A stretch of 64,000 bases of DNA from CAKZQX01 sp034437035 (GCA_034437035.1 DAOTUI010000247.1:1-64000), one strand, 5' to 3'; shown: positions 6,695-15,936, counted from the stretch's first letter. Notes: generated by a model from the letters alone, not told the origin. Made by a program: numbers and translations.

Positions 6695-7813
6695 TTAGCT
6701 TTTCACCCGGTGGCCTGCTGATCCGGCTGGGGATTGTGCCGGGGCCGGCAACAGTCGCCAGTATTCTCCCGGCGCGAAATGCCGCGCGCCTGACCGTGCG
6801 CGATGTGCCGGCACATGCGTAACGTGCTGCTCCAGAAACTGTTCCACCTGCTGCCGCACCTCCGGCGTCTGCGGCAGCAGGAGTTCATGCCCGACGTGGG
6901 GCACGCTGATCCGCGCCTTTGGCCCCGGCAACCCCTGGTAGATCGCATCGATCTCGGCGGCGGCAACGCGCGCATCTTCTGCGCCACGCAGCAGCAGTGT
7001 CGGGCAAGTCACGTCCGGGGCATACTCCGCCGGGTTGTGTGTAAAGGCATTGGCCCCCAGTTGTACACTTCCCCAGAACAGCAGCAGTTCCGATGCCGGA
7101 AAGGTGGGTACACGCATCGAACGCACGCGCGCGTCCACCGCATCAGAAAGATGGGCAAACGGTGCCTCGGCGATAATCGCCTGCGGCTGCACCCCTTCCC
7201 GGGCGACTGCACGTAGCAGGGCGCTACTGCCCATCGAGGTACCGTAGAGGATCACCGGCTGCCCCGGCCAGGTCTGCCGCACGTAGTCCACCGCGTGCGC
7301 CACATCTTCTGCCTCGCGTATTCCCAGGGTGGTGACGCTACCGCTTGAACCGCCGACACCCCGAAAATCAACCAGGAATGTGCTGTAACCCAGATCGTGC
7401 AACACCTGCGCGGGCGACAGCAATTGCTCCTTGCCGGCGGTATAACCCGGGAACAGCAGCACAATCCCGCGCGGTTGCGTGTGAGCGATCCACCAGGCTT
7501 CCAGCCACTCCCCGCCCGGCAGCGTGATGGTGTGTGTCTCGTAGGTATAGCCGAGGTCGGCCGGGGTTTCCTGGTTCTCCGGGCGAGGGATGGGCCGACC
7601 GGACAGGGTAGCCCAGATCTGCTCGACGGGGGAGCGCGTTTCACTAGCCTGCGGTAGTTCGTCCGGCGGGACGAAGTGGGTCATGCTATGGACCTGCATC
7701 CCGGCCACGGCATTGACACTGATGAAGACCAGCAGCAGCAGTAACAGTGTAAACCGGATCACATAGGTGCGCAGCCTACCGCGACGTTGATTCTGTGGAG
7801 ATTGGTGCCGCAT
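6695..7813 (-). CDS. Membrane-anchored alpha/beta hydrolase
   Basis: The product is 372 aa. A basic N-terminus and one hydrophobic helix (residues 18-38) suggest anchoring or secretion. The catalytic domain shows PRGIVLLFPGY (oxyanion loop), the nucleophile elbow GTSMGSS with Ser193, the acid loop LLLRGAEDARV and the histidine motif VPHVGHE, so the Ser-Asp-His triad is complete. It resembles the serine aminopeptidase S33 / BAAT-like esterase group; the substrate is unknown. The start ATG overlaps the end of the AraC-family gene by 38 bases in another frame, so the two are probably co-expressed. Confidence 0.85.
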   Translation of the reverse strand: MRHQSPQNQRRGRLRTYVIRFTLLLLLLVFISVNAVAGMQVHSMTHFVPPDELPQASETRSPVEQIWATLSGRPIPRPENQETPADLGYTYETHTITLPGGEWLEAWWIAHTQPRGIVLLFPGYTAGKEQLLSPAQVLHDLGYSTFLVDFRGVGGSSGSVTTLGIREAEDVAHAVDYVRQTWPGQPVILYGTSMGSSALLRAVAREGVQPQAIIAEAPFAHLSDAVDARVRSMRVPTFPASELLLFWGSVQLGANAFTHNPAEYAPDVTCPTLLLRGAEDARVAAAEIDAIYQGLPGPKARISVPHVGHELLLPQTPEVRQQVEQFLEQHVTHVPAHRARSGARHFAPGEYWRLLPAPAQSPAGSAGHRVKS

Positions 7814-8618
7814 TCACTCTGGCATACGCTACCGGTGTGGTGCCGATCAGCGCCTTAAAATCGTTGATAAAGTGAGCCTGATCAAAATAGCCCAGATCTA
7901 ACGCCAGTGCCGACCAGTCCGGCGGGTTGCCGTTTGCCGGCAGTTCGGCGGCCTCGTGCAGGCGGTAGCGCCTGATAACCCATTTCGGGCTGACCCCAAC
8001 ATACCGCCGGAAGAGCCGCTGTAGCGTGCGCGGCGTCAGGTCAAACTGCCGCGCTACCGCCTCCACCCGCGTGATCGCCCGGTCGGCGATGATCGCGTCA
8101 ACCATCTGATTGATCCGCGTCACGGTTGTGTTCGGGGCCGGTAGCCGCGCCCGCAGGAACGCTTCCGCCGGCGCAATCAGCGTGAGTACATCCGCCTGCG
8201 CCCGAAACGCCGTTATGAGCGACGGGCAGTCATCCCCAAAGGCTTCCCGCAGGCTGATGAAACTATCAGTCAGTTGCGCAACCGGGGTCTGCATGAAAGG
8301 GTAGAACGCCCCGGGGCGGAACTTGATACCAAAGACGCGGCCCCGGTCGCGCAGCGGATAGGTGAAGCTGCGGGTGATGACGCCATAGACCGCTGCCTGC
8401 TCCTGCTCAATTACCAGGTTGACGCAGGGATGTGGCAGGGTGGTCTGCAGATATGGTTCGCTCCCATGCACATCCCACGTTACCAGCCAGAAGCGCTCGA
8501 CAAAGAAGGCCAGATCATGCGCGGGAGGATAGCGTCGCAGTGCAAACTGCCGCGCCCCCGCCTGGGGATGCAGGATGCCGCTGGGTTTTTCGACCGGAGC
8601 TGCTGGTGGGGTACTCAT
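7776..8618 (-). CDS. AraC-family transcriptional regulator
   Basis: The product is 280 aa, starting MSTPPAAPVEKPSGILHPQA. The N-terminal 150 residues resemble DUF6597 sensing domains (RRYPPAHDLAFFVERFWLVTWD and FGIKFRPGAFYPFM). The C-terminal 100 residues contain two helix-turn-helix units of the AraC type (RVEAVARQFDLTPRTLQRLFRRYVGVSPKWVIRRYRLHEA and ALDLGYFDQAHFINDFKALIGTTPVAY). The start at 8618 is chosen because GAGGG lies nearby; an ATG 51 bases upstream has no clear site. It is divergent from the DUF3224 gene and overlaps the hydrolase gene, either of which could be a target. Confidence 0.9.
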   Translation of the reverse strand: MSTPPAAPVEKPSGILHPQAGARQFALRRYPPAHDLAFFVERFWLVTWDVHGSEPYLQTTLPHPCVNLVIEQEQAAVYGVITRSFTYPLRDRGRVFGIKFRPGAFYPFMQTPVAQLTDSFISLREAFGDDCPSLITAFRAQADVLTLIAPAEAFLRARLPAPNTTVTRINQMVDAIIADRAITRVEAVARQFDLTPRTLQRLFRRYVGVSPKWVIRRYRLHEAAELPANGNPPDWSALALDLGYFDQAHFINDFKALIGTTPVAYARVNAAPISTESTSR

Positions 8619-8792
8619 TACTGCCCTCGAATGGATGCGGGTAGACCGTTTGCCGATGCGTGTGGGCATGATACCACATTCGGACAGGTATCCCGAACAT
8701 GTCGTGTTTTTCCAATACAGCCCGGAGGCGGCATGTTACAGTGGAATGCGCCGGAAGCATGCGAAAACACGTTCTAATGAAAGGAGACGCTG

Positions 8793-9209
8793 ATGAGTCA
8801 ACACGCACAGGCACACTTTACCATTGCGGCGTGGGATGAGCAGACCTGGGACGGTCGGCCCGCCCGGGATGTCACCGGGGCGAAGCTCACACGCGCACAG
8901 GTACGCTACACCTACCAGGGCGTAATCGCCGGTGAGGGAACGGTGCAATACCTGATGGCCTACCGGGACGACGGCTCGGCCAATTTCGTTGGTCTGGAGC
9001 AGGTCGTGGGCAGTATCGCGGGACATGCGGGCAGCTTTGTGTTGCAGCACACCGGCAGCTATGACAAGCACACTGTCACGGAAAATGTCGTTGTGCTGCC
9101 GGGGTCGGGCACCGGGGAACTGCAGGGACTGCGTGGCGCGGGCCGCCTGGAACTGCCGGAGGGGCAGCAACCGCCCTTTGCGTTTGCACTGGAGTACACG
9201 TTTGAGTAA
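8793..9209 (+). CDS. DUF3224 family protein
   Basis: The product is 138 aa, beginning MSQHAQAHFTIAAWDEQTWD. It has the alternating strand pattern of the lipocalin-like DUF3224 fold, with the recognisable 'GEGTVQYLMAYRDDGSANFVGLEQVVGSIAGHAGSFVLQHTG' core. Family function is unknown; members are small beta-barrels often found near regulators. AAAGGAGA lies eight bases before the ATG. It is divergent from the AraC gene, an arrangement common for a regulator and its target. Confidence 0.85.
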   Translation: MSQHAQAHFTIAAWDEQTWDGRPARDVTGAKLTRAQVRYTYQGVIAGEGTVQYLMAYRDDGSANFVGLEQVVGSIAGHAGSFVLQHTGSYDKHTVTENVVVLPGSGTGELQGLRGAGRLELPEGQQPPFAFALEYTFE

Positions 9210-9224
9210 TGTGCAGCTTCGAAT

Positions 9225-9317
9225 CAATACTTCATTATCTTGAGGAGCAGGTTTGGCTACCTCCTTGAGCTGCAGAACATCGGGTGGTCCGTATTGTGTA
9301 CATACAACGACCTTCAT
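9225..9317 (-). pseudogene. Truncated N-terminus of a second quinone-oxidoreductase-like gene
   Basis: From ATG 9317 the frame reads MKVVVCTQYGPPDVLQLKEV and on to NEVLI, an unmistakable MDR-family start that parallels the intact neighbour (MKAIVYHNYGSPDVLQIKEV). After about 30 residues the similarity ends abruptly in unrelated sequence. It begins within the last codons of the intact gene, so it is the broken second member of a tandem duplication. Confidence 0.75.
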
Positions 9318-10228
9318 GGGCATCCCTCCAGTGTGATGACGACATTACCCTTCTTGTGCCCAATCTCGACATAGTGGTGAGCCTCAGCAACCTGTTCCAA
9401 TGGATAACGTCGATCGATGACCGATCTGATCTTGCCCGCCTCAATCAGATCTTTGAGAAAAAGTAAATCTTCAGAACGATCCTTGCGTCGCATTTCCACA
9501 CTCACGTACGTTCCACCCGGACGAACTACTCGCTTGAATCTTGATGCCGAGATGCCCGAAATCATTTTTCCAACGGCATCAAAGATTATATTATAACGCT
9601 CTGCTTGTTCCGTGAAATCTTCTTGCGTGTAATCAATAACTCTGACAGCTCCCAGCGATTTCACCAGTTCGAGATTTACGCCACTGCACACTCCGGTAAC
9701 TTCCGCCCCAAAAAACCTGGCAAGCTGAACCGCAAACGTACCGACACTTCCAGAAGCACCATAGATCAGAACCTTCTGTCCGCTCCGGATATTTCCTTTT
9801 CTAAGAATATTCAATGCGGCCAGGCCCCCAATCGGAACGGTGGCAGCCTCCTCAAGCGTCATATTCGTTGGTTTTATCGCCACCATCCCGGCTTCCGGCA
9901 GACATATGTATTCGGCATAAGCACCAAAACCCAAACCGTTATGTCCAAAAATTTGGTCACCTTTCTTAAAGAATGTTACATTTTTGCCGACGGCTTCAAC
10001 CTCCCCGGCCAACTCAAACCCTAGTATGGTAACTTTTTTAGGCCGAAGGAGACCATTAAAGAGCCTTGTGGTAAAAGGGTCAGCTTTTCGCATGCGCCAG
10101 TCCCCGGCGGTGACGGTTGTCGCATATATTCTTACCAGGATTTCATTGTCTCTGGGGATAGGTCTGGGTACCTCTTTTATCTGAAGCACATCGGGTGAAC
10201 CATAGTTGTGATAGACGATTGCTTTCAT
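9314..10228 (-). CDS. NAD(P)-dependent alcohol dehydrogenase / quinone reductase (MDR family)
   Basis: The product is 304 aa from MKAIVYHNYGSPDVLQIKEV. It has the GroES-like domain (GFELAGEVEAVG, GDQIFGH), the Rossmann motif VLIYGASGSVGTFAVQLARF for NAD(P)H, and the C-terminal VIDRRYPLEQVAEAHHYVEIGHKKGNVVITL. The catalytic zinc ligands are absent, as in zeta-crystallin-type quinone reductases. A textbook AGGAGG lies seven bases before the ATG. The frame also stays open upstream for another 91 codons encoding a different small protein, so an N-terminally extended fusion is possible (see the entry at 10229). Confidence 0.9.
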   Translation of the reverse strand: MKAIVYHNYGSPDVLQIKEVPRPIPRDNEILVRIYATTVTAGDWRMRKADPFTTRLFNGLLRPKKVTILGFELAGEVEAVGKNVTFFKKGDQIFGHNGLGFGAYAEYICLPEAGMVAIKPTNMTLEEAATVPIGGLAALNILRKGNIRSGQKVLIYGASGSVGTFAVQLARFFGAEVTGVCSGVNLELVKSLGAVRVIDYTQEDFTEQAERYNIIFDAVGKMISGISASRFKRVVRPGGTYVSVEMRRKDRSEDLLFLKDLIEAGKIRSVIDRRYPLEQVAEAHHYVEIGHKKGNVVITLEGCP

Positions 10229-10501
10229 GCATATTCCTCCTGTTTTCACCGCAGTCGGATCGGGTTGCATGCGATTGACCGCGATCAGGGGCAGGCCGAG
10301 ATCGCGCACGCGCTTGAGCAATCCATGCAGCGCCGCCTGATCAACCACCGGGCCCGTGAACAGCGTATCGCCGTTCTCTTCCGGCGTGATGGTCATGCCC
10401 CCAAACCAGTCGCTCCACTGGTGATCCAGATCGCCCCTGATCCGGATCTGATAGACCACTGGTTCATCGGGATCAGTATATGGGTTGCGTTCATCTGCCA
10501 T
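10229..10501 (-). CDS. Small conserved-type protein fused in frame to the downstream oxidoreductase
   Basis: The 91 codons read MADERNPYTDPDEPVVYQIR, then a segment with DHQWSDWFGGMTITPEENGDTLFTGPVVDQAALHGLLKRVRDLGLPLIAVNR. This matches a small stand-alone protein of cyanobacteria and Chloroflexota as remembered, with the hallmark W-DWF and 'DQAALHGLL..RDLGLPL' motifs; its function is unknown. Instead of a stop codon, the frame runs on through VKTGGIC into the oxidoreductase start. The internal AGGAGG-ATG remains intact, so the second protein could be made alone, as a fusion, or both. The feature end marks the domain boundary, not a stop codon. Confidence 0.6.
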
Positions 10502-10696
10502 GGTCCGGTATCCTACTTCTGGTCGGTCATCGAGCAAGAACAGACATACAGGACAGCGAACAAACCGATTAATTGTCCGGTAACGGTGCGCCCGGCACGC
10601 GCTGTTCGCTGTTTCCTTGTTCTGTGTGCTCTAAGCATAGCGCCAATGCGGTGTTGGCGTATAGACACTTTGGTGTTGGTTGGGGGTGTTATACAT

Positions 10697-10775
10697 AACC
10701 CGCGTTATGCGGTGAGGGTTTGGACCACGAAAGCCGCGAAATGTGCAAAAAACGCGAAACACCAGTGCTACTACT
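10697..10775 (-). repeat. Second repeat module with a palindromic-element end
   Basis: Read on the minus strand this is AGCACTGG.., then a TTTCGCGTTTTTTG..CATTTCG segment, then GGTCCAAACCCTCACCGCATAA. The same order occurs at 54181-54255 on the plus strand, and part of it at 3326-3367. The CTCACCGCATAA end resembles the right terminus of the large palindromic family. The rest of the 10502-10847 gap contains a GTGCGTCCCTACCGAA motif that recurs near 18119. Confidence 0.55.
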
Positions 10776-10847
10776 ATGCATTACGCGCTTCGGTGCGTCC
10801 CTACCGAAAAATCTACACTGCGGGGAATAGGGTGCGGAGCAGAGTAG

Positions 10848-13541
10848 TTACAATAGACCCAACTCACGGGCGCGAGCGACCGCTTCGGTGCGCCGTTGCA
10901 CCTGCAGTTTGTCATAAATGCGGCGGTTGTGCCCCTTGACCGTGTCCAGGGCAAGGACAAGGCGCGCGCTGATCTCCCGATTGGAGAGACCCTGGGCGAT
11001 GAGGCGGAGAATTTCTAACTCGCGTTGACTTAACGGCTCAACCAGTGACACAGGATCGCTGACCACTCCCCGCGCCGCAAGCGCAGGTTCCGTCCTTCGT
11101 CCTTCGTCGCGGGTCGCGGCTGCATAAGCAGCCAGCAATCGGTGGCTGTAGTCCGGCATAATTCCATACGCAACCGCTTCAGTCAGGAGTTGCGCCATCG
11201 GTGGCCCTTCATCAACAAAGGAGCGAACATAGCCGGCCGGCTCGGCCAGTGCCAGCGCGTCTCCCAGCAGGTGCCGGGCCTGGTCTGCTGCGCCCTGCGC
11301 ATGGTAGGCAAGCGCCTGAAGCAGCAGCACCTTGAGCCGCTCATCCGGCCACGCTCTGGCCTCGGCCTGCCGGCGCACCGGCTCCAGCAACGCCAGGGCT
11401 GCGGCCGGATCTCCCTGGGCCAGGTGGACCCGGGCCTGACACAGAGGAAGGTCATGCGTCTGCGCCAGATGCGCGGCGGCGTCCAGCCGGCCCTGCTCCA
11501 GCGCGAGCATGATCTGGGCGGCGGCAACTTCAGGCATCTGCTGCACAAAGTTATGTCGGCGCGCGGACTCATCGGCTGCGGCTACCAGCGTGGCGGCACC
11601 GGCCAGATCGCCCTGGGCGCGTTTCAGGCGAGCGAGAAACAGTTCACCCGCCACGAAGCTGTCAACGATTTCGATCTGCCGCGCCAGTTGCACGCTCTGT
11701 TCCCCATACTGTTGAGCGGCATCCGGATCATTCCACTCATAGCAGATCCGGGCCAGGCCAAGATAGGCTTCGCAGGCCGCCGGCTGCGACGGCTCTCCCG
11801 CCAGTTCCAGGACACGCCGGTAGCTCTGGTCCGCCAGGTAGAGCTGGTTATCGGATTCCTGGATGATGCCCAGGCCGGTAGTCGCCAGGATGTTGATAAA
11901 AACATTCCCGGACGCCTCGCTCATTGCGATGGCCTCGGTATAGGCCCGGCCGGCTGCGGCCCGTTCGCCCTGAAACTGGTAGGCCAGCCCCAGCTTCCAG
12001 GTTGTGGCCGTGCGCACCGGCAGATTATCGGGGTGCAGATACTCCAGGGCGCGGCGCGACTGGTCAATGATCGTCTCGACCTGGTACTGCATGGCTCCCA
12101 GCAGGGCACGGATGGCGGCAATATGTCCAATCAGGTCGCGGGTATGGTCGTCGGGCGGGCAGCCCTGCAGGGCCGCTTCCGCCGCCTGGAGTTTCTCTTC
12201 GATGCCGGTATTCCGGCCGGCAACCGATAACGCCGAGGCAAACATAACCCACAACGCGGGGCGTGCATCCAGAACCGCCGCCGGCAGCGACTCCAGCCAG
12301 GTCAGGACCGGGGCGACCGCACCGCGAAAGTGCAGAGGCATGCCCCCACCTTCAATCAGGCGCATGGCGCGCTCAATATCAGTGGCCGCCGCCGCATGCT
12401 GAAACGCTTCCAACTCCATGCCGTTCGTTTCAAACCAGACGCCGGCACGCTGGTGTAACACGGCCAGGTTATCAGGCTGTTGCTGCTGCAGGCGCTGCCG
12501 CAGCAACTCGGCAAAGAGATGGTGATAGCGATACCAGCGCCGCTCATTGTCCAGCGGGACGATAAACAGGTTGGCATGTTCGATATATTCCAGGGTGGCC
12601 TGCCCGGTAGCGGCGGGGTCGGGCAGAATGGCATCACACAGAGGACCGCAGAGGCGGTCGAGGATCGATGTGTGGAGCAAGAAGGTCTGGATGGGTTCGG
12701 GCTGCTGCTGCAACACTTCTTCCACCAGATAGTCCAGCACAAACCGGTGGCTGCCGGTAAACGACCGGATGAAGCCGGTAATATCTTGCTGGGCCTGCAT
12801 GGAGAGCGCTGCCAACTGCAGTCCGGCAATCCAGCCTTCAGTGCGCTGTTCCAGGGCGGCGATATCATCCGCTGCCAGGTTCAGGCCCATCATTTGATTG
12901 AGAAACGCAGCGGCCTCAGCGGGGGTAAACCGCAGATCGCCGGCACGTAGCTCGGTCAACTGGCCGCGCGCACGTAACCGGGCCAGGGGCAACGCCGGAT
13001 CTTCGCGGGTGGCGATGACCAGGTGCATCCGGGGCGGCAGGTGCTCGATCAGAAAGGTGAGGGCCGTGTCAATCGGTGGGGCATCAAGAACGTGATAGTC
13101 GTCCAGGACGAGGAGGAAGTTGTCCGGGATGGTGCTGATCTCATTCAGCAGGGTCGTTAGCAACGCTTCAACCGGCGGCGGCTGCGGCGATTGGAGCACG
13201 CCCGCCACGCCTGCGCCCACCGTCGGCGCAACGGTCTGCAGCGCCGCGACGAGGTAGGTCAGAAAGCGGGTGATATCGCTATCCCCGGCATCCAGCGATA
13301 GCCAGGCAACGCCGGCAGGATGTCGCAGTTGGTCTGCCGCATCTTGCATCCCGCCGGTTGCCGCCGTTTGGTTGACCCACTCGCTGACCAGCGTGGTCTT
13401 CCCAAAGCCGGCTGGGGCCGAGATGAGCGTCAGTTTGCGGTGCAGACCTACGTTCAGCCGCGCGATCAGGCGCGGGCGGCGGACAACGTCGGGCCGCAGT
13501 GGGGGGATATAGAGTTTGGTGGCTAACACTGGCGTAGCCAT
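10848..13541 (-). CDS. LuxR-family transcriptional regulator, MalT-type STAND ATPase
   Basis: The product is 897 aa starting MATPVLATKLYIPPLRPDVV, the usual opening of MalT-like regulators. The Walker A motif is SAPAGFGKTTLV (about 41-52), with Walker B-like FLLVLDDYHVL further on. A long TPR-like helical region (about 400-800) should bind an effector. The C-terminus carries a LuxR helix-turn-helix (LSQRELEILRLIAQGLSNREISARLVLALDTVKGHNRRIYDKLQV). These proteins switch between ADP- and ATP-bound states and activate transcription. The start at 13541 is preferred because GGGAG precedes it. It stands alone, so targets cannot be inferred from neighbours. Confidence 0.93.
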   Translation of the reverse strand: MATPVLATKLYIPPLRPDVVRRPRLIARLNVGLHRKLTLISAPAGFGKTTLVSEWVNQTAATGGMQDAADQLRHPAGVAWLSLDAGDSDITRFLTYLVAALQTVAPTVGAGVAGVLQSPQPPPVEALLTTLLNEISTIPDNFLLVLDDYHVLDAPPIDTALTFLIEHLPPRMHLVIATREDPALPLARLRARGQLTELRAGDLRFTPAEAAAFLNQMMGLNLAADDIAALEQRTEGWIAGLQLAALSMQAQQDITGFIRSFTGSHRFVLDYLVEEVLQQQPEPIQTFLLHTSILDRLCGPLCDAILPDPAATGQATLEYIEHANLFIVPLDNERRWYRYHHLFAELLRQRLQQQQPDNLAVLHQRAGVWFETNGMELEAFQHAAAATDIERAMRLIEGGGMPLHFRGAVAPVLTWLESLPAAVLDARPALWVMFASALSVAGRNTGIEEKLQAAEAALQGCPPDDHTRDLIGHIAAIRALLGAMQYQVETIIDQSRRALEYLHPDNLPVRTATTWKLGLAYQFQGERAAAGRAYTEAIAMSEASGNVFINILATTGLGIIQESDNQLYLADQSYRRVLELAGEPSQPAACEAYLGLARICYEWNDPDAAQQYGEQSVQLARQIEIVDSFVAGELFLARLKRAQGDLAGAATLVAAADESARRHNFVQQMPEVAAAQIMLALEQGRLDAAAHLAQTHDLPLCQARVHLAQGDPAAALALLEPVRRQAEARAWPDERLKVLLLQALAYHAQGAADQARHLLGDALALAEPAGYVRSFVDEGPPMAQLLTEAVAYGIMPDYSHRLLAAYAAATRDEGRRTEPALAARGVVSDPVSLVEPLSQRELEILRLIAQGLSNREISARLVLALDTVKGHNRRIYDKLQVQRRTEAVARARELGLL

Positions 13542-13608
13542 AGAACTCCCGGCTGATTCATATTGACACTGCCGATATGTCCCACTATACTGCATGGCGA
13601 TATACTTA

Positions 13609-13803
13609 CAGGACTTAGGCAGTCGGCATCAAACCAGACGTTTGACCCGATGAAAACCCGATTCGCCTGCGGCAGCATGGTACGTTTTTTATCTTTTTCA
13701 CAAAAATTTGGCTCACAGAGCCAAATTTTTGTGAAAAGGGATGTCCAGTTCCGCCCTGCCGGAGGCGAAATGTCCTTCCGGGTTCGTGACCGCGTAAGTC
13801 GTG
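13609..13803 (+). mobile_element. Palindromic element, copy 5
   Basis: The ends are CAGGACTTAGGCAGT and ACCGCGTAAGTCGTG. The hairpin core TTGGCTC-ACA-GAGCCAA is identical to copy 1 at 648, and the right arms (ATGTCCAGTTCCGCCCTGCC) are also alike, so these two copies are close relatives. Flanking repeats are partly decayed (ATACTTA on the left, ACTTACT on the right). It sits directly upstream of the MBL-fold gene. Confidence 0.88.
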
Positions 13804-13851
13804 ACTTACTATATACCAGCGATGCTTGTTCTGCAAGCACTGGAGATAGCG

Positions 13852-14550
13852 ATGACCCGGACGACAGTGACCATTCTTCCGGTACGGCTTCCGCTCGCCA
13901 ATGCGTATCTTGTACACGATCAACGCTGGATTCTGATTGATACGGGGGCGCCGGGTGATGCGCAGCGAATTATGCGGGCGGCGGCGCAGCAGGGTATTCA
14001 ACCGCACGATATTGCCCTGATTTTCCTCACCCACGGGCATGTTGATCACTTTGGCAGTGCCGCGGCACTCCGCGAAATGACCGGAGCGCCCATTGCGGTA
14101 CATCAGGCCGATCTTCCCTATCTGGAGCGTGGGAGCAACCCGGAGATACCGGCCCTGGGCTTTGAGGGTCGCCTGCTCCGGCCCTTCCTCCCCTGGACTG
14201 CACCGGCCCTGACCCCGGACATTGTTTTCACAGACGAGATTGATCTTCAAGCCTATGGGCTGGAGGCAACCGTGGTATCTACACCCGGTCACAGCCCGGG
14301 CTCGGTCGCGCTTCTACTGCCGGATGGCGCATTGATTGCCGGTGATCTTCTGCGGGGTGGGTATCTCGGCGGACGGATTGCGCCCCAACGACCAATGCTA
14401 CCTTTTTTTGCAACTGATCCGACGCAACTTCGGGCCAGTCTGGCTCAGGTGCTGAACCTGCCATTCACGACAATGTATGTCGGCCATGGGGGACCGCTTA
14501 CGGCCCAGGCGATACGGCAACGCTCTGGTGCTGCTGCCCGGCCTGCCTGA
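13852..14550 (+). CDS. MBL-fold metallo-hydrolase
   Basis: The product is 232 aa. The metallo-beta-lactamase motif THGHVDHFG provides His61, His63, Asp65 and His66; STPGHSPGS supplies the next ligand histidine, AGDLL the bridging aspartate and VGHGGP the last histidine, so a two-metal site is complete. It looks like the glyoxalase II-like hydrolase group, with a thioester, phosphodiester or lactone as possible substrate. The start is ATG 13852, with GGAG just upstream. A longer frame begins inside the palindromic element and is rejected. Confidence 0.9.
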   Translation: MTRTTVTILPVRLPLANAYLVHDQRWILIDTGAPGDAQRIMRAAAQQGIQPHDIALIFLTHGHVDHFGSAAALREMTGAPIAVHQADLPYLERGSNPEIPALGFEGRLLRPFLPWTAPALTPDIVFTDEIDLQAYGLEATVVSTPGHSPGSVALLLPDGALIAGDLLRGGYLGGRIAPQRPMLPFFATDPTQLRASLAQVLNLPFTTMYVGHGGPLTAQAIRQRSGAAARPA

Positions 14551-14618
14551 AATCCTCCAGTGCGACACGCTGATCTGATTCTCCACCCTATCATTCGATG
14601 CAGGAAAGAGGAACATTT

Positions 14619-15344
14619 ATGCTAAGACGACTGCTCTGGGGACGCCCCCGCCGACGTGCGGGACTCTCGCTGGCTCTGCTGGTGTTTGGGGCCTTCAGTT
14701 GCTTCGGCGCAACTGCGATCATCGTGTTGGGCGCGCCGGCAAGCTGGTTCCGGGCCCGCGAAGTCGCCGCGCTCCCACAGCCGCAACCCGCTGAACTGGC
14801 CCGCCTCGCGCCGGGGACTGCCATGCTTGTGCAGGCGCAGTTGCCGCCCGATGCGCCCACCAGCGCGCCGCATAGCCTGGCTCTCTTCGCGGTGGAGGAG
14901 CGCACCCGCCGCGCCCCCACCCGCCAGACCGGGGAAGAGCGTTCTTCCAACAATGGATCGGGCACCTGGGAGCGGGTCACGCCGCCCCCGGCGACCGTGG
15001 CCCTCCAGTTGAGCAACGCGGAAATGCTCGACGTGCAACTATCGCCGGATATCTCCTTGCTGAATGGGCAGGAGATATCCGGTGAGACAACGCCGCAGGC
15101 GGACGGCAGCGAGCGGCAACGGCGCTATGTGGGCTATCTACCGGGGCGTGCGCTCACGCTGGAGGGCACCTGGGAGGGTGACAACCGCTTCACGGCGCAG
15201 GTAAGCTATGCGGGGACGCCTGCCGACTATGTCGAGTACCGCGCCAATCAACCGGGGCTCATGCTGCTGTATGGAGTGTTGTGCTGTCTGGTCAGCCTGG
15301 TGTTGCTGGGTGTGGGCGGCGTGCTGCGGCTGGCGGGACGCTGA
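14619..15344 (+). CDS. Two-helix membrane protein with an extracytoplasmic middle domain
   Basis: The product is 241 aa, starting MLRRLLWGRPRRRAGLSLAL. One transmembrane helix lies near residues 15-40 and another at about 212-238, with a 170-residue hydrophilic domain between, the topology of GIDE/MULAN-like or DUF3592-like proteins. The middle part contains 'LAPGTAMLVQAQLPPDAP' and 'YVGYLPGRALTLEGTWEG', reminiscent of the small beta barrel in GIDE domains, but the match is weak. GAGG precedes ATG 14619. The gene is 68 bases after the MBL gene and may be co-transcribed. Function unknown. Confidence 0.65.
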   Translation: MLRRLLWGRPRRRAGLSLALLVFGAFSCFGATAIIVLGAPASWFRAREVAALPQPQPAELARLAPGTAMLVQAQLPPDAPTSAPHSLALFAVEERTRRAPTRQTGEERSSNNGSGTWERVTPPPATVALQLSNAEMLDVQLSPDISLLNGQEISGETTPQADGSERQRRYVGYLPGRALTLEGTWEGDNRFTAQVSYAGTPADYVEYRANQPGLMLLYGVLCCLVSLVLLGVGGVLRLAGR

Positions 15345-15694
15345 GGGGACAGCCCTACCGTACAACGTTCCTCCGGCGTGATGAGGATCACCGCTTTGAT
15401 GCGCCGGTGGCCGAGTATGGTCAGGCGAAATTCTCCAAGGGCGAAATCTTCACCGGGGTGAAAGTCGTCCACGCCTGGATCCGGGTGACGAGTGGCATCG
15501 GCTTTGTGCCGGAGTAGTGCGTCAGGGTGCGGGCGAATGTCTACACCGTGCAGCCCAACGACAATCTTTCGGCTATCGCCCACAAGTTCTATGGCATCCC
15601 GGAGCGCCGGCCGGATATCTATGCGGCCAACAACGTGGTCATCGGGGCTAACCCCCATCTCATTCAGGTTGGACAGCATCTGCTCATTCCGTAG
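15345..15694 (+). pseudogene. Remnant of a LysM-domain protein
   Basis: One frame is open from just after the previous gene and reads AKFSKGEIFTGVKVVHAWIR and GIGFVPE before a TAG at 15515-15517. The same frame then continues into a complete LysM motif (VYTVQPNDNLSAIAHKFYGI...NPHLIQVGQHLLIP) ending at TAG 15692. There is no start codon with a ribosome site in front of the first part. A once longer protein, now lacking its N-terminus and cut by an in-frame stop, is the simplest reading. LysM binds peptidoglycan. Confidence 0.7.
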
Positions 15695-15701
15695 ATCCAC
15701 T

Positions 15702-15752
15702 GCCGGCACGACCGATACCCTGCGGGCAGGGTTATCGGTCGTGCCGGCTTTT
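15702..15752 (+). terminator. Intrinsic terminator after the LysM remnant
   Basis: GCCGGCACGACCGATA and its complement TTATCGGTCGTGCCGGC (one wobble or mismatch) form a stem of about 16 bp with an inner CCCTGC..GCAGGG stem, directly followed by TTTTCC. It ends plus-strand transcription from the 13852-15694 cluster. Confidence 0.85.
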
Positions 15753-15936
15753 CCGTATCCGAACAGGTCAGGTCTACACACAGAGCAGTCCATGCCACAA
15801 GCAGCAGTATGCATTCGCCACCTCCGACGATTTTCCTACAGAATCCCATGCCGGATTGGGCATATATCGGGTATAATTGTCCTGTGTCGCTACCGGCATC
15901 GACGATAGGTTAGTTATCTTGCGAGGATGAGACCGC

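Noticed and set aside
13615..14292. Long minus-strand open frame over the element at 13609 and the MBL gene
   Set aside because: It is antisense to a complete MBL-fold gene and its other half is palindromic-element sequence; similar open frames occur over almost every element copy because the family has few stop codons in some frames.
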